A stretch of DNA of 64,000 nucleotides from Whalleya microplaca. Lineage: Eukaryota; Ascomycota; Sordariomycetes; Xylariales; Xylariaceae. Positions within the stretch are counted from its first letter, which is position 1. Each line of letters opens with the position of its first letter. Positions 45,752-57,615 of the stretch are shown here, one piece after another. The translations under genes and the position numbers were made by a program. The notes under the pieces were generated by a model. The model worked only from the letters and a program-made list of their open reading frames with translations. It searched no databases and was not told the DNA's origin. The stretch spans positions 1-64,000 of the forward strand of contig MU385798.1 in the NCBI GenBank assembly GCA_022497155.1, given 5' to 3'.

Positions 45752-46456
45752 ATGTCTTATCAACAAAGTCGACAGTCTTTCAACATGGGTAAACAACAAG
45801 ACAAGAATCAAGCCAAGCAGGCATACAAGTCACACTACAAAACTACGGACCACACTACGGACAAGGCAAAGGGATCTTCGCAACCAAGTAGCAGCCAGGG
45901 CCAAGCAAGTACCGGATATGCATATACAGATCCATATTATAGCCAGGAGCAATCGAACACGGCATATGGATATTTAGATCCATATGGTAGCCAGGGACAA
46001 TCAAGTACGGCATATGGATATACCGATCCATATAACACTCAAGGGCAACCAAGTACGGCATATGGATATACAGATCCATATAACACTCAAGGGCAATCGA
46101 GTACGGCATATGGATATTTCAATCCATATAACACCCAGGGACAATCAAGTACGACACCTGGATATTATGATCCATATTACACGTTCGACGAAGACGCAGC
46201 AGGCGCCGCCGGGCAGCCTCATATCTCACCAATCGACTCAGAGATCGACGACTACGAATGGCCGGATGCCGAATTTGATCGTGAATGCAAGGATGCCCAG
46301 AGAATGGGGGAATCCAAGGAGTCCAGAAGGCGTCGAAGACGGGAACGGAAGGCTAATCAGGCGGCAAACGAGACAATGGACTCTATGGATGTAGCGTTTG
46401 ACCCGACTGTAGCGAGTTCATCGGACAAGACGCGCAGTAAGGGAAAGAAGAAATAG
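45752..46456 (+). CDS. Orphan Tyr/Gln/Gly-rich tandem-repeat protein with basic tail
   Basis: A single-exon frame of 234 residues; I do not recognise a family. Residues ~54-147 are built of six 16-residue repeats with consensus TAYGYTDPYNTQGQSS, encoded by 48-bp DNA repeats at 45911-46192. The last copy is degenerate. Composition (Tyr, Gln, Gly, Ser, no hydrophobics) is like prion-like or condensate-forming domains. The N-terminus is rich in Gln, Lys and Thr. A acidic linker (DSEIDDYEWPDAEFDRE) precedes a strongly basic segment (SRRRRRRERK) and a C-terminal KTRSKGKKK, both nuclear-localisation-like. No signal peptide, membrane span or zinc site. Repeat conservation at protein level, with differing codons between copies, supports real coding. 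Function unknown. Confidence 0.65.
   Translation: MSYQQSRQSFNMGKQQDKNQAKQAYKSHYKTTDHTTDKAKGSSQPSSSQGQASTGYAYTDPYYSQEQSNTAYGYLDPYGSQGQSSTAYGYTDPYNTQGQPSTAYGYTDPYNTQGQSSTAYGYFNPYNTQGQSSTTPGYYDPYYTFDEDAAGAAGQPHISPIDSEIDDYEWPDAEFDRECKDAQRMGESKESRRRRRRERKANQAANETMDSMDVAFDPTVASSSDKTRSKGKKK
45911..46192 (+). repeat. 48-bp in-frame tandem repeats (about six copies)
   Basis: Direct repeats of a 48-bp unit, with words such as ggcatatggatat, gatccatat and caagggcaa recurring at 48-bp spacing. The three central copies are closest to each other and the outer copies are more diverged. Confidence 0.88.
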
Positions 46457-46984
46457 AGATCTCATCCAAAGATCTAATCTTGAATCAGTCTATAGAGATT
46501 GAATCAGCTAGGGGGTGCTGGTATGATACTCCCATTTACTCCTTTACTAGTGATTAGCTGAGGGCCCACACACACACTCCTTACTGCTCATTAATACAAC
46601 AATCGTTACGCTCTTTTACTTGAGTCCTATTATTAAAGTAATAGTGAAGCAATCGACGCAACGTTATCCCATTGTGGATACACCCAAACATTTCTATTGA
46701 GTTTGATCTATGCACCTAGCTATGATATCTGTGTTGGGGGACCCAACGATCCTGCCCTCTACTTCATTATCATATATATTGACTATTATATTTTGGCGGC
46801 TTTTACCAGGGATAATTAGTATCGAACATTCTATCTTCTTATAAAATGATGTAAAAGTCTTAACACTCTGGGTAACCGCTCACGTGTATTTACCTTGGTG
46901 TCTTTGGCTTCAACGCATAATACATAGTAACAATTCCACACGATTATGATTTATAACGTGGACTGTTATCTAAACGCATCTACT
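46457..46984. other. Intergenic between convergent genes, no gene seen
   Basis: AT-rich 3' flanks of the repeat-protein gene and the GH92 gene. No frame or RNA gene recognised. Confidence 0.6.
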
Positions 46985-49434
46985 TCAAATCAGACTCTCG
47001 CCCCAACTAGGAGGTCGATCCTCAGGCTGAGTGCCCCACCCAGACTCTTCATTGCCCAGGGCAACTTCCAGCGTCCATCCTTCACTAAATAATGCATGGC
47101 TAATCCAAGATTTGGCCCACGCCTGTCCATTTACGGTGACATTTTGGATATAGATGTTCTCATACCCAGTATCGAACCCAATAGCCTTGATACGTGCTGT
47201 TTTACCCGTCAAAGGACTAGTAATGTTTATCTCTTCGAAGAATGGTGCTGAGATAAGGTACACGTCTTGTCCTGCTATAGGGAATAACCCTATCATTCCG
47301 AACGCCACGAATGCCCCCATCGATCCTGAATCGTCATTTCCAGGAAGACCTCCATAAGACGTGTTAAATGATGACGGGATATAGGTATGCAGCCGTTTTG
47401 TGGATAGACCAGGCCGACCTGCATAGTGATAAAGATACACTGTCGAGAATACAGGCTCGTTAGAAATGTCTGCAAGCCCCGACGTATGAAAGAAATCGAG
47501 GCGCTTAATGAACTGATCCTCGTTGCCCATCAGCCCTATGAGAGTTGACATCGATTGGGGGACAAGACTGTAAAACATGTAAGCTTTTCTCCAATAACCG
47601 CCGAGCAACCGAGCATTACTTACAATTGGTACTGCCAGACGCTCGCTTCGAATGTCTCTGAAGGATTGCTCGTGAGTGAACAAAAATCTGCGAGTGCTGA
47701 ACAAGCAATTGGATCTTGGAAACCCCAAGTACCATTTTGATACTTGGGCTGGAAAAAGCCCAGAAACCCAGTGTCATTTCCATTGATGACTGAATTTTGC
47801 TCCGGTTTCCAAATGTATTGCCAATTCGCACTCCTCGTGACATATTTGTTGTATAGGTCGTCATACCCAAGTCCCTGCGCCAAGGTACTAAGGCAGTAAT
47901 CGTTATATGCGTATTCGAGAGTCCTTGAGATACTGCGCGAGTTCGTCCCAAACCCCACGGGATCGAAATCAAGATAGGGGATATAGAGGAGGTTCTTCCA
48001 GCTTTGCAGCCCGCCACGTCCGTGATATGCCCATTCCAAGGGTTCAACTTCGGCATCCTGTATGATGGCCTTGAGCGCAAGCTCCCAGTCAATGCCAGTA
48101 AGGTTCTTGACATAAGCGTCTACAAGCACGACATCCGCATTTGAACCATCTTGTGTCCAACCAGGGGAAAGAGACATGTGGCAATCTGGCAGCCATCCCT
48201 CGTGCTTGTAAATGTCAATGAGGGAGTTGACCATCTGGATCTGAGCTTGCGGATCTAGAATAGTAAGGAGTGGATGTTGAACACGGAACGAGTCCCAGAT
48301 GCAATAATATGAATCGAAATATGGGATTCCGCTGTCCCAATATGGATTTTCAGAGGTATAGTTCTGGGGAGAAATCATCGTACGGTAGAGCCCGCTCCAA
48401 AAGCTGGTCTGCAGCTCTTCTGCGGCACCGCCGGGATTGATGGAGATGGGACTTAATTTCTCTCTCCATGCATCCTCCGCCTCGGCTACGAGTTTGTTGA
48501 AATCCTGCAACGGGTCCGGTATCTCCTCTTCGGCACGGCGACAAGCCTGGTCGACGCTGATGAAACTGATCCCCATCCGGGCGGTTAGGGTATTGTTAAC
48601 TAAGTTCTCGAATCTGGCCCATCCACCAGCCTCTAGGTAAAAGAGATTGAAGCCACGCGTGACGTATAGCTCTTTTGGTTCCGTTCCTGCTCGATTATTG
48701 ACCCATACTCCATTATCGAAAATTTCTCCACCAAAGAAGTCCACGCAGAAGTGCATCACATATGATGCAGGTCCGAAGCTTGGGAGGAATGTGCCATTCC
48801 CCTTCAAACTTCCGCTGCTCGCGTCCACACTAATCGAAGCATTCTGGCGACTCTTCCACAAGTCCGTCAGATCAAGCAACACTAAAGGGTGCTGCCCTTC
48901 TCCAGCTGGGAATTCAAATGTATAAAGCGCCGCGTGTTCGCTCGAGGTCATTGACGCCTTTACCCCGGACACCATCTCCACGCCGAAATATCCGGGCCGT
49001 GCAATAACCGAATCATCGACATAGTGCGTAGCTCTCGCACCGATAAGGAAGTTGCAGTTATTCACTTCATCGCCAGGGCATAGCTGTGGGAATAAGGGGA
49101 AGTTCCCAAGGCTGGGGTTACCACCTGTCCCGGAGTCATGTACTGAGGAGAACCCTACGATGTTCGAGCCGTCAGTAGAAAAGCCACCAGTATTCTGTCC
49201 ATCCACGTCGGCGACAGGTTTTGCTAGCGCGTACGGCCGCTAGAACGATTTCGAAGTCAGCAGAAGACTTAGGGCATTCAAGGTTTGACTAACTGTAGCA
49301 CCCGCGAAGACGTTCCCGCCATTGGTGCTGCCAATGAGGGGATCGATGAATTGAAGGACATCCGCACCCGTTATGATGGGGAAGATGAGGAGAAGCAGCT
49401 GCAAGGTTATTTGGTAGAATTCCCGTCGCGCCAT
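46985..49434 (-). CDS. GH92 exo-alpha-mannosidase, secreted
   Basis: A calcium-dependent alpha-mannosidase family enzyme that removes mannose from N-glycans or other mannosides. Exons 49434-49294, 49239-47624 and 47567-46985 join to 2340 nt, 779 residues. The start is ATG 49434; the frame 6 bases upstream begins with GTG. The N-terminus MARREFYQITLQLLLLIFPIITG is a signal peptide. Landmarks are FIDPLIGSTNGGNVFAGAT at the domain start, continuing across intron 1 into RPYALAKPVADVDGQN; GIPYFDSYYCIWDSFRVQHP; and SPGWTQDGSNADVVLVDAYV. GNDDSGSMGAFVAFGMIG carries the conserved GNDD carboxylates. Intron 2 (56 bp) is supported by WQYQF-LVPQSM. Full length for fungal GH92, no breaks. Linkage specificity is not readable from sequence. 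Confidence 0.92.
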
Positions 49435-52237
49435 ATTCACTACCTAAATAATACCTACTCATTTGGCGAGACACTCAAGTTAGGCCACCAAATGGTATAC
49501 CAAAGTCATGCTCCAGGACAAAGATAAGAGTTCAAAATGAACTTGGCAATAGAGTTCACATGTTCGGACGCGCATCAGACTCTCTTGTGTTTTCGACCTT
49601 CCTAATGGAGGAATTCTCCAATTAAAGATCACATCCCCCAGCTGCTTCCTAAATTACATATGGAGAACCTTGATCAGCCCCTGCAGAAGATCTGCTGCCT
49701 GTAGATTTTAGGCTGGTCTAGCCTGATACTACCAGTTACTCATTGCTGTTCCTTGCATCTAATAGACGTTGTTAAGCTGAGTACAGTAACAAGATAACAG
49801 ATTGCCAGTATATCTCTGTCACAGGATTCTACACAGCCGCCGAAGATAAAAGGGACTATCCTATTTGTATGAAAATGGTCAGCTACTTTGACAGATGTGT
49901 GTATTTAGGTCGGCACTTTTTTCGTTTCAACTGCAACGAAGCAGCGACGGAGCCTTTTCGTCCTCAACGAATACCTCGATCCAGGAAAGAGTACGGCCGT
50001 GGTCGTTGTGACAAGAAGGCAGAACCAGCAATGATCGTATCTATGAAAGAGCACAAAAAGTCGACATAAGTCAATTTCGTGCACTTGCTTACAGATGCTG
50101 GAAGTATGTTGCGCATTTGAAGGTGATGATTCTGGTCGATAGTATCATAACCCACGCATCCATGCTAGTATTTTAACCCTATGACCAATTTGACGTCCAA
50201 CTTCCATAGGGCTGAGGAGTCACCTAACGGATTATCCATTGTTTCCGGAGCTGCTTTACCTAATTCAACTACGAGAGGCCATTCTTGATGCAGCAGACCA
50301 ATTACACGCAACTTGTTGTGCCCAATATACCTATTACATTGAAAAGACGCCGGGCGCATCTCGGGAACTTATTTCCATGCACGCTTTACATCCGACTTCT
50401 TAGGAAAGCTAGTCATCCCTAGGTTATACATTGCTTCGCATAGTAAACTACCAGTTGGGGTCGTTATTGGGATGACATTCGATATCTAAGCAGCAGAGCC
50501 AACTCTAATTAGGGCAACGCGTTTATATAGAAATTCGATTGATATAGCATTCTCCCACGTGAAGTAGGGAACATGATAGCTGTCTTATTTCAAAGGGCGC
50601 ATAGCTATGCAGAGGTAAACAGTAGCATGGAGGTTCGATAGATTCAGCTTCGCAATCAAAACGTCAAGCCGATTATAGCTTGCAGAGCCAGTTGGGATGC
50701 AAAATATATACCCGGTAGTTTTATTCTTCACTTTCATTAGCAAATAAAAGGCCAACAAGATACGTGATTGAAGAATATCTCATAGGGGTATTTAGATCTT
50801 GAACGATGGACGACATTCGGTGGTTTAATGGCGGTTAACTCTCAGTGACTGGGGTTATATATGAAAATAGAGGTTCAAAATGGGATCGATTGAAACAGCG
50901 ATGCCCTGGGCTGACACCACAAAAATTCGAATGCGCAATTCATGGTACTTGTGCTAGTATTTACGCATTAATTCCTTGCAATTGGGTCTGGATCTCGCTA
51001 GACCGAGACCGGTAGAAACTAATATTACGGGGAAGATATCTGTTTTAAGGGTCCCTAATACGGTGCCTTTTGTATTCCTGGAGACTGTCACCTAACTCCT
51101 GTTAGATCCAGAAACAGGTTGCAAATAGTAATGGAAGTTTTCGCTTAATACTGCGTAGGTTGCTGCAACCGTCAGCTGATTGCGGCTCTTCGGCTCGTCT
51201 TGCTTTCTCGCTAGCTTGGCCGGTTGTGCGGAAATAGCTGTTCGGACCGGGCCATGATCCGCAGAAGTATGACAGACGTCACCACTTTCTAGTGATGAGA
51301 AGACGGCCCCAGATCACACTTACAGAGTTCAGTATCAACTACGCTAATTTCGGGCCATTTAGCTACCGAAGTTTCTCACTATCGACGCTCAAGGGAACTG
51401 TTGAACATGTAGGTATTCCCCTTTCGGATTCTGACAACGTAAGTAGAATCTCAATCGGTTTGTGTATTCCTTATAGGGATGGGTCAAGTCCTTGAATAAT
51501 GACTATACATCCCATTCTACGAGGAGACATTCCGAGGGATCCGAATCAGTTCCCACCTAACCTACCATCCAGATGATTACATATGGTGCCGGCATACATA
51601 CTTGCATCCGCATGCAAACCCGGTATGACTTATCGATGGCGACAATACACGTTGATCGAGTGAAATAGAGCCTAAACTATGTTCCGATCTCGGTCAGCAC
51701 CCACCTCTGGTCCTCATCTCATCTGATTACACCTCACATAAGAGATCTTCTGCCTCCACGATGACTAAACTCTACGCGCGAGCATTTTGGATACAGAAAG
51801 AGACTATTCCGATCTAGGAGTCCAAGTGCCGAAGGATAGCAACTATGGCATCGATATACATTGAAAAAAGTCGCACCGTCATCACTTTCATAGTGCTGTC
51901 ACGGTGTAACTACATGAAGATTTGGTAACGTAACCACCACGACATACATACCACGCGTGTGCCTTGTAGGGAGCTCCTTGTCGACTGAAACTAGACTCAT
52001 GGCGGATATGTCCAAAGAGATGTCCAGGATACAACTACATATGTATGACGCATCAGCAAGCCTGTGAGTCTGAGAAATCACCTCATCATCGCGGTCCAGT
52101 CCCACCGTCGATGTTACCTTGAAACCCTCCCAGACGCTGCACATATTATATAAGTCCTAAGCCGTCGCTGTGTCGTATATCATTTTTTAAGGTTTCTGTT
52201 GACATTGAAAGTTGACAATTGAATGATATCAGCAACA
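49435..52237. other. Intergenic between divergent genes, no gene seen
   Basis: A 2.8-kb AT-rich region holding the promoters of GH92 and rds1. The longest internal frames (about 60-80 codons) overlap on both strands and show no motif. I saw no paired transposon ends. Confidence 0.55.
52147..52154 (+). promoter_or_regulatory. Candidate TATA box of rds1
   Basis: TATATAAG lies about 84 bases before the preferred ATG at 52238, giving a leader of about 50 nt if transcription starts 30 bases downstream. Confidence 0.45.
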
Positions 52238-53644
52238 ATGGTGCAATCGAAAGTATTGGCTAGGGTCAGCGTCGCCCTGGCCTTCGTTTCACAGTCCATT
52301 GCCGTCCCAGTCGTCTCTGAGCCTACGACCACAATCACATCAGAGGCAGCCACAACGCTGGAACCTCTTCCAGTCACCAATGTGACCTCTCACGGATCAT
52401 ATACCGGACCGCCAGCCACCACCACCGGTGCGCTGTCGACCTCCGTTGCCGCCCCGTCCGTGGCCGCCCTGCCGCCCGAGGAGTACAAATTGCAATATCC
52501 GGCCGACGGAAAGCTCCACCAGACCCAGCCCGCTCCGTACACGCCCGGAGGCGGATTGGGAACCAACGGCACCGAGCCCGTCTACCGCGTCATCAGCGAC
52601 TTTGACTACGAGTCGGTGGCGCTGGCACTGTATCAGGAGTGGATCGAGCTCGACCTCTTCCACTGGGGCTTAGCGACCTTTTCAGACGAGGACTTCGAAA
52701 ATGCCGGCCTGAACGCTGAAGATCGCTTCCTACTCGAGTTCATGGCCGATCAGGAGGTCGGTCACGCCGCCGCCCTGACCAACATGCTAGGACCACAGGC
52801 GCCGGTGCAGTGCACCTACAACTACCCAGTCTCCACGGTACAGGAGTACATCGATTTCAGTCAGAAGCTGACGCGGTGGGGCGAGTCCGGCGTCTACGGG
52901 TTCCTTAACCACCTCGACTCACGCGAGACCGCGCAGATCCTCCTACAGTCCATCACGACCGAAGCCCGACAGCAGATGATCTTCCGCCAGTTCGAAGGGC
53001 TGTTCCCCATGCCCGTGTGGTTCGAGGTGGGCATCCCGCAGTCGTGGGGCTGGACCCTGCTCTCGCCCTACATCTCGTCGTGCCCGGCGAACCAGACGCG
53101 GCTGGTCTGGCAGAACTTTCCCGCGCTGCACATCCTCAACCAGGCGAACCCGGCGCGCATCAACGGCTCCGACGTCTGGAACGAGACGACGGGCGGGTAC
53201 GCCAACACGGCGCGCACGGGCGACATCAGCGCCGCCGACGCGTGCCTGAACGCCACCGACGAGGCCGGCACCGACTGCGCGCCCGCCATCACGCAGAACC
53301 GCACCGACCCGCTCTCGTACCCGGGTCGCGAGGTGTTCCTGCAGTGGGACGCCCCCGGACAGCCCGTCGGGCCCAACAACAGCTACGTGACGTCGACGAG
53401 CGCCGGCGAGCCCGCCTTCGCCATGTGGGTCAGCCAGCTCAACGTCACGTATAGCCCTCTGTTGAACGTGAGCGGGTGCTCGGCCGTCACCATCCAACCG
53501 AATATCTCGACGTACGAGGGCGACCCCGCCATCAATGGCACTATCTTCTTAGCCATCACGGATAAGGATCTCCCTGTCACGCCGTTCAATCTTACCCAGA
53601 TCAATCCGCATGTGAACGCCTTAGGGATCTACCAGGCTGGTTAA
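52238..53644 (+). CDS. rds1: Rds1-like ferritin-fold stress-response protein, secreted
   Basis: Related to fission yeast Rds1, a starvation- and stress-regulated protein, and to fungal ferritin-like secreted proteins. A single exon of 468 residues starts at ATG 52238, in strong context (cagcaacaATGG). A start 15 bases earlier is in poor context. MVQSKVLARVSVALAFVSQSIA is the signal peptide, followed by a Ser/Thr/Pro-rich segment. The ferritin-like helical domain starts at DFDYESVALALYQEWIELDLFHWGL and has a paired acidic/His motif, EFMADQEVGHAAALTNMLG, as in four-helix di-iron-type folds. Later come QSITTEARQQMIFRQFEGL and a C-terminal region with cysteines and many N-glycosylation sequons. 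Whether metal is bound is uncertain. The gene is GC-rich compared with its flanks. Confidence 0.9.
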   Translation: MVQSKVLARVSVALAFVSQSIAVPVVSEPTTTITSEAATTLEPLPVTNVTSHGSYTGPPATTTGALSTSVAAPSVAALPPEEYKLQYPADGKLHQTQPAPYTPGGGLGTNGTEPVYRVISDFDYESVALALYQEWIELDLFHWGLATFSDEDFENAGLNAEDRFLLEFMADQEVGHAAALTNMLGPQAPVQCTYNYPVSTVQEYIDFSQKLTRWGESGVYGFLNHLDSRETAQILLQSITTEARQQMIFRQFEGLFPMPVWFEVGIPQSWGWTLLSPYISSCPANQTRLVWQNFPALHILNQANPARINGSDVWNETTGGYANTARTGDISAADACLNATDEAGTDCAPAITQNRTDPLSYPGREVFLQWDAPGQPVGPNNSYVTSTSAGEPAFAMWVSQLNVTYSPLLNVSGCSAVTIQPNISTYEGDPAINGTIFLAITDKDLPVTPFNLTQINPHVNALGIYQAG

Positions 53645-54434
53645 GCTGGCTGTGGCATATATGTGCGAGGCCCATTCAGGCAGATGAGTGATTCATCGTA
53701 TAATGTTTTATGATAATGGGTTGCGAAATGTAATCGTCAATGTGGAGGTTAGAGAGGAAGATCAAAGCGTGCAAGTGTAGTTGTTGATGAGCTTAGCTTA
53801 TGGTAATTAAGTATGATTAGTAGACAAAACATGTATCGCCATTATATGCACACTTACATCGCTGATTTTGTACGCCCCGTCTCACCAGATCAATCCGTCA
53901 CAAGTTAGTGCGAACATTCAATTGTTGACATCAAGTTTCCGTCGGTACAGCAGGGGCAATCCATATAATCACCACCGAGAACAGGAACGATCGGACAGGG
54001 GTTAATGGCACCGTATCCAGCTCCAGGCCATGCCTCCTAACCCAGTCAGTCACTGATTTTAAGTAAAGATGCACCGTTACACCCAGGATGCTGTTAGACT
54101 ATGATCAAACACGCTGCTATTCCAGTGGAACTATGGTTACAACACTTGTATATCCAAACACTCTGATAGAACGACGGCCCGCACCCTCATTCACGCCAGA
54201 TCCAAAATCGCCCGTGGGTATCTATCGTCTCGTCTCAACCTATTCCTAACCGAATTCAAGATTTCCTCCTTCTTTTTGCGCTGGCTTTTCGCTTCGGGAC
54301 TCGCTTCCATTCGTGTCTAAGCATGTAGATGATGTATGTAGACAAGTACTCCGCAATCATCCTAACTCGCCCGCGGACGTTTTCACAATGCGTAGCCAGC
54401 GACACAAGCGCTTGACCCTCACGAGCAGTAATGA
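53645..54434. other. Intergenic between convergent genes, no gene seen
   Basis: 3' flanks of rds1 and spt8. The frames at 54256-54477 are short and overlap the spt8 3' end out of frame. Confidence 0.6.
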
Positions 54435-56573
54435 TCACTGTGGATTGATCTCGTATCCAATGAGAACCTCCGTACACGTGCCCTCCCAGCCACGGTTCCC
54501 GGCCGTGGACAGCATGAAGCGATTCGAGGGGTCGACGAAGAGGCTCGAGATGACGCCGGCGCGCGGGGGGCCCGGGATGATGAGGAAGGGCGGGGGCGCG
54601 TGCTTGGACGAGCCGCCCGAGTGCAGATCGTACAGGCGCAGAATGTCATGCGACGCGCAGACGAGATGGCGGCCGTTGGCCATCGGGCGCACGCAGCTGA
54701 CGGGGCCGCTGCCGGCGGGGAACTTGAAGGTCCGCTCGGGCTGCCACCCGGTCTGTCCGCCCCGCGCCTTCTGGATGCTGAACTCCTCCACCGTGCCGTT
54801 CCGCCGTCCCGCGTAGATCCAGTTGCCGTCGGGGCTCCAGCAGGCGCCCATGCACCAGGGGGGCGCGCCTGGTCTGTTGCCGATGCGCGCAACGGGGTTC
54901 GGCACCCGTCGGTCCCAGATCCGCAAGGTTCCGTGGATGGAAGCTGATAGGAAGGTGCTGCCTGATGTTTGTGTCGTATCGTGATGTGTCGGGGGTGCCT
55001 CTGCGAAGACGGCAGAAGGCGATTGGGGTATGGCTCCGTGGCTGTCCAGCATTGTCGACTGTGACATGTCGATTGGTTGTGATGGAAATGAGCTGTCCGC
55101 TACGGCCGGGACCGAAAAGTCCGGTATAGGGGGCAGAGATGAGGAGGCATGGTTAGCGTCATCGCCGAAAGAATTGAGGGTATTGTCGCCAAAAAGGGTA
55201 GGGTCGGCCTGGGTTGCATCTTGGGGAGGCTGCACAGGGGGTACATGACCGGGTTCCGAGCCGAAAGCTGTATGCGACATGTCGTAGTCGCCCATGGTGA
55301 CGTCGGCGTCCTGTGCCGAGTCCTGCATCATCGCTCGAGAGAACTCATTATCGTCATCTCCACCGAAGGTGCCCATGCCGTCATTATCGCCAAATAGATC
55401 AGAGCCACCACCGGGACTACCACCGAACAGACTATCATGTGCGGGGCTTCCCTGGCCATCCGCTATGCCGTCTGCTCCATTCGTCATCTGGTTAGGGGCT
55501 CCTCCATTGACACCCGTCCCATTCATGCCACCGTGAATATCAGTATCGAACGAATCAGCTATCTCATATTTCAAGCCGCCATTCGTGACAGGTTGGCCGT
55601 TATTGGTGAATATTGTATCGCTCAAAACGGTCTCCTCGCTTGCTTCAGGGGGGATAGGGGCTCCTCCCATAGGCCTGATCTCAATGGCAGAGATCTGTCC
55701 CCCACTACCATCGAACTGGCGTGTTACCAAGCCAGTATTAAGATCCCAGTCGAAGATATTCTTGTCCCAGCTTCCACTGATGACACTCTTCTCGTCTGGG
55801 GATAGCGTGAGTACACTGACAGCATTAGTGTGCTTCTGCAAGCTCGCAATACGCTTTCCCTCGTCGTGTCGCACGCTCTGGAGATTTATGCAGCCGCTCT
55901 CGAGGCCGGAGAGGAGCCAGAGGGCTTGAGAGTGGACGGCCAGACTGTATACGGGACTGAGGACCAGATCTTCTTGGCGCGCCGACGGAGGTTGAGGCTC
56001 GGCGTTCTCCCAGTACGACATCAGAATGCCAGCTTTCGTGACGGAATCGACGAAAGGATGCCGCTGTGCCACGGTCAGGAGCGTCTTGCCGTTGATTGTG
56101 CCCGGACCGTCGTACTTCCTGATGTATCCGTCGCTTCCACCGGTCATCCAATAGCGGAGATCGGGGGTGATGGCCATGGCATTCACACTAGTAGCCATGG
56201 GTGCAGCCATCGTCGGGACGACATCGTAGGTTTTCGCGGTGAGGTACTCGGGACGAACTGTTGGTCGCCACTTGGGAGTCGGGAGAGGGCCTGGCGTAGC
56301 GGAAGTTCGAGTGACGACGGGGTTCGAGGGCCCATTCTGCAATGACTCTTGGGGCTCGTCTTCGTCGTCATTGTCATTGTCGTCCTCGTCGTTTTCGTTC
56401 TCATTCTCGTTCTCGTTCTCGTTGTCGTCTTCGTTGTCATTGTCGTTGTCATTGTCATCCTCGTTCTCGTTCTCGTTATCCTCATCGGCATCGCCGTCAA
56501 CATCTTGGGTCATGAGATCATCCTCGTGCTCATTGTCGGAGCTCGCGTTCGAATCTCGGTCGAAATCGTCCAT
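54435..56573 (-). CDS. spt8: SAGA complex subunit Spt8 (WD40 repeat)
   Basis: A single-exon gene for 712 residues matching Spt8, the SAGA subunit that contacts TATA-binding protein and regulates transcription start. The N-terminus has an extreme acidic tract (residues ~20-75, alternating Asp/Glu with Asn), encoded by hexanucleotide-type repeats near 56360-56500. The WD40 region starts near AMAITPDLRYWMTGGSDGYIRKYD and includes YSLAVHSQALWLLSGLESG, VSVLTLSPDEKSVISGSWD and FLSASIHGTLRIWDRRV. It continues with CWSPDGNWIYAGRRNGTVEEF and ends GTCTEVLIGYEINPQ. A long Gly/Asp-rich insert of ~200 residues splits the propeller, as in other fungal Spt8 proteins. No break was seen. Confidence 0.92.
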   Translation of the reverse strand: MDDFDRDSNASSDNEHEDDLMTQDVDGDADEDNENENEDDNDNDNDNEDDNENENENENENDEDDNDNDDEDEPQESLQNGPSNPVVTRTSATPGPLPTPKWRPTVRPEYLTAKTYDVVPTMAAPMATSVNAMAITPDLRYWMTGGSDGYIRKYDGPGTINGKTLLTVAQRHPFVDSVTKAGILMSYWENAEPQPPSARQEDLVLSPVYSLAVHSQALWLLSGLESGCINLQSVRHDEGKRIASLQKHTNAVSVLTLSPDEKSVISGSWDKNIFDWDLNTGLVTRQFDGSGGQISAIEIRPMGGAPIPPEASEETVLSDTIFTNNGQPVTNGGLKYEIADSFDTDIHGGMNGTGVNGGAPNQMTNGADGIADGQGSPAHDSLFGGSPGGGSDLFGDNDGMGTFGGDDDNEFSRAMMQDSAQDADVTMGDYDMSHTAFGSEPGHVPPVQPPQDATQADPTLFGDNTLNSFGDDANHASSSLPPIPDFSVPAVADSSFPSQPIDMSQSTMLDSHGAIPQSPSAVFAEAPPTHHDTTQTSGSTFLSASIHGTLRIWDRRVPNPVARIGNRPGAPPWCMGACWSPDGNWIYAGRRNGTVEEFSIQKARGGQTGWQPERTFKFPAGSGPVSCVRPMANGRHLVCASHDILRLYDLHSGGSSKHAPPPFLIIPGPPRAGVISSLFVDPSNRFMLSTAGNRGWEGTCTEVLIGYEINPQ

Positions 56574-57615
56574 GTTGGGCGCAGCTGAGTTGCTACTATA
56601 ATACGCAATGTATAATATATGGATGTCTGGGTGTCTGGATGTGTGGATGTGTGGATGTATGCACGTAGTTATTTTTCTGGATTATAACTGCTATGTAGGC
56701 AAAGTCATATAGCAACAGAGGTGGACGGCAGTTGGTAAATAGCTCTGGTTCGAGTGGTGGTTTGTGTAGTGGGAGTGTCTTTAAGATGGCAGCAAGCTGA
56801 TAGAGCAGGTAGCCGTCCGCAAGGAGATGAACGATTGGGAACAATGCATTGAAAAATGCATTGTGGTCCACCTCCGATGATGTCCCTCCTATTACTATAA
56901 GGTCAAGGCAAGAATAGCGAAGCAGATTGCGTAGAAGGGCGTGTTTAGCAATAAATTTGGCCGATGAGAGGAACAGACCTCACCGCGACGAGGCGCATCG
57001 CATTGGATGAAGTTAATAAGGTGAACCTTTTTACTCCGTTATGTAATCCGCAGCGCGATTGCTAGTCCTCGTCAGCCACGAATGCGGGGAATCCCTGATG
57101 GGTCTCCACCAAGTGTGGCGTATCCTACTTAAGTACTTATCCTACTTCATGCATGCATATAGGGCATGCTTCACTAGGTAGGTACTTACAGCATCTAATA
57201 CCTATGCACACAACCTGAGTGATACCTAGGTATAGATCTAACCTTAGTCACACGTACTACGGTTCGCTGCCAATTGTGCAGAATAATGGCTTTCAAGTGG
57301 AATGTAGTGTTTACTTATACACACGAGTGGCTCACCCATGAAAAGGCGATAGACTACAGATGCAGTTGTACTTGAACAGCACTAGCAGAAACGATCACGA
57401 TTGCGCAAGCCTACGCATACTTCGAAGATTACGAATGAAAAACGACAAACGCATGTGGAATACAATATACTATATAATATAAGATAATAAAACGCAGTAA
57501 GCAGTTCAAGGAAAAGGCCTCCCTTCATCTATACCTGGATATACATACATAAAACCCATGCCCGCCATCCCCCATATCATCTCCGTGAAAACAATTAATT
57601 CAAACAAACCCAAGT
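56574..57615. other. Intergenic, no gene seen
   Basis: Promoter of spt8 and 3' flank of the protease gene. It holds CTTAAGTACTT and TAGGTAGGTACTT palindromic words at about 57120-57190. No supported frame. Confidence 0.6.
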
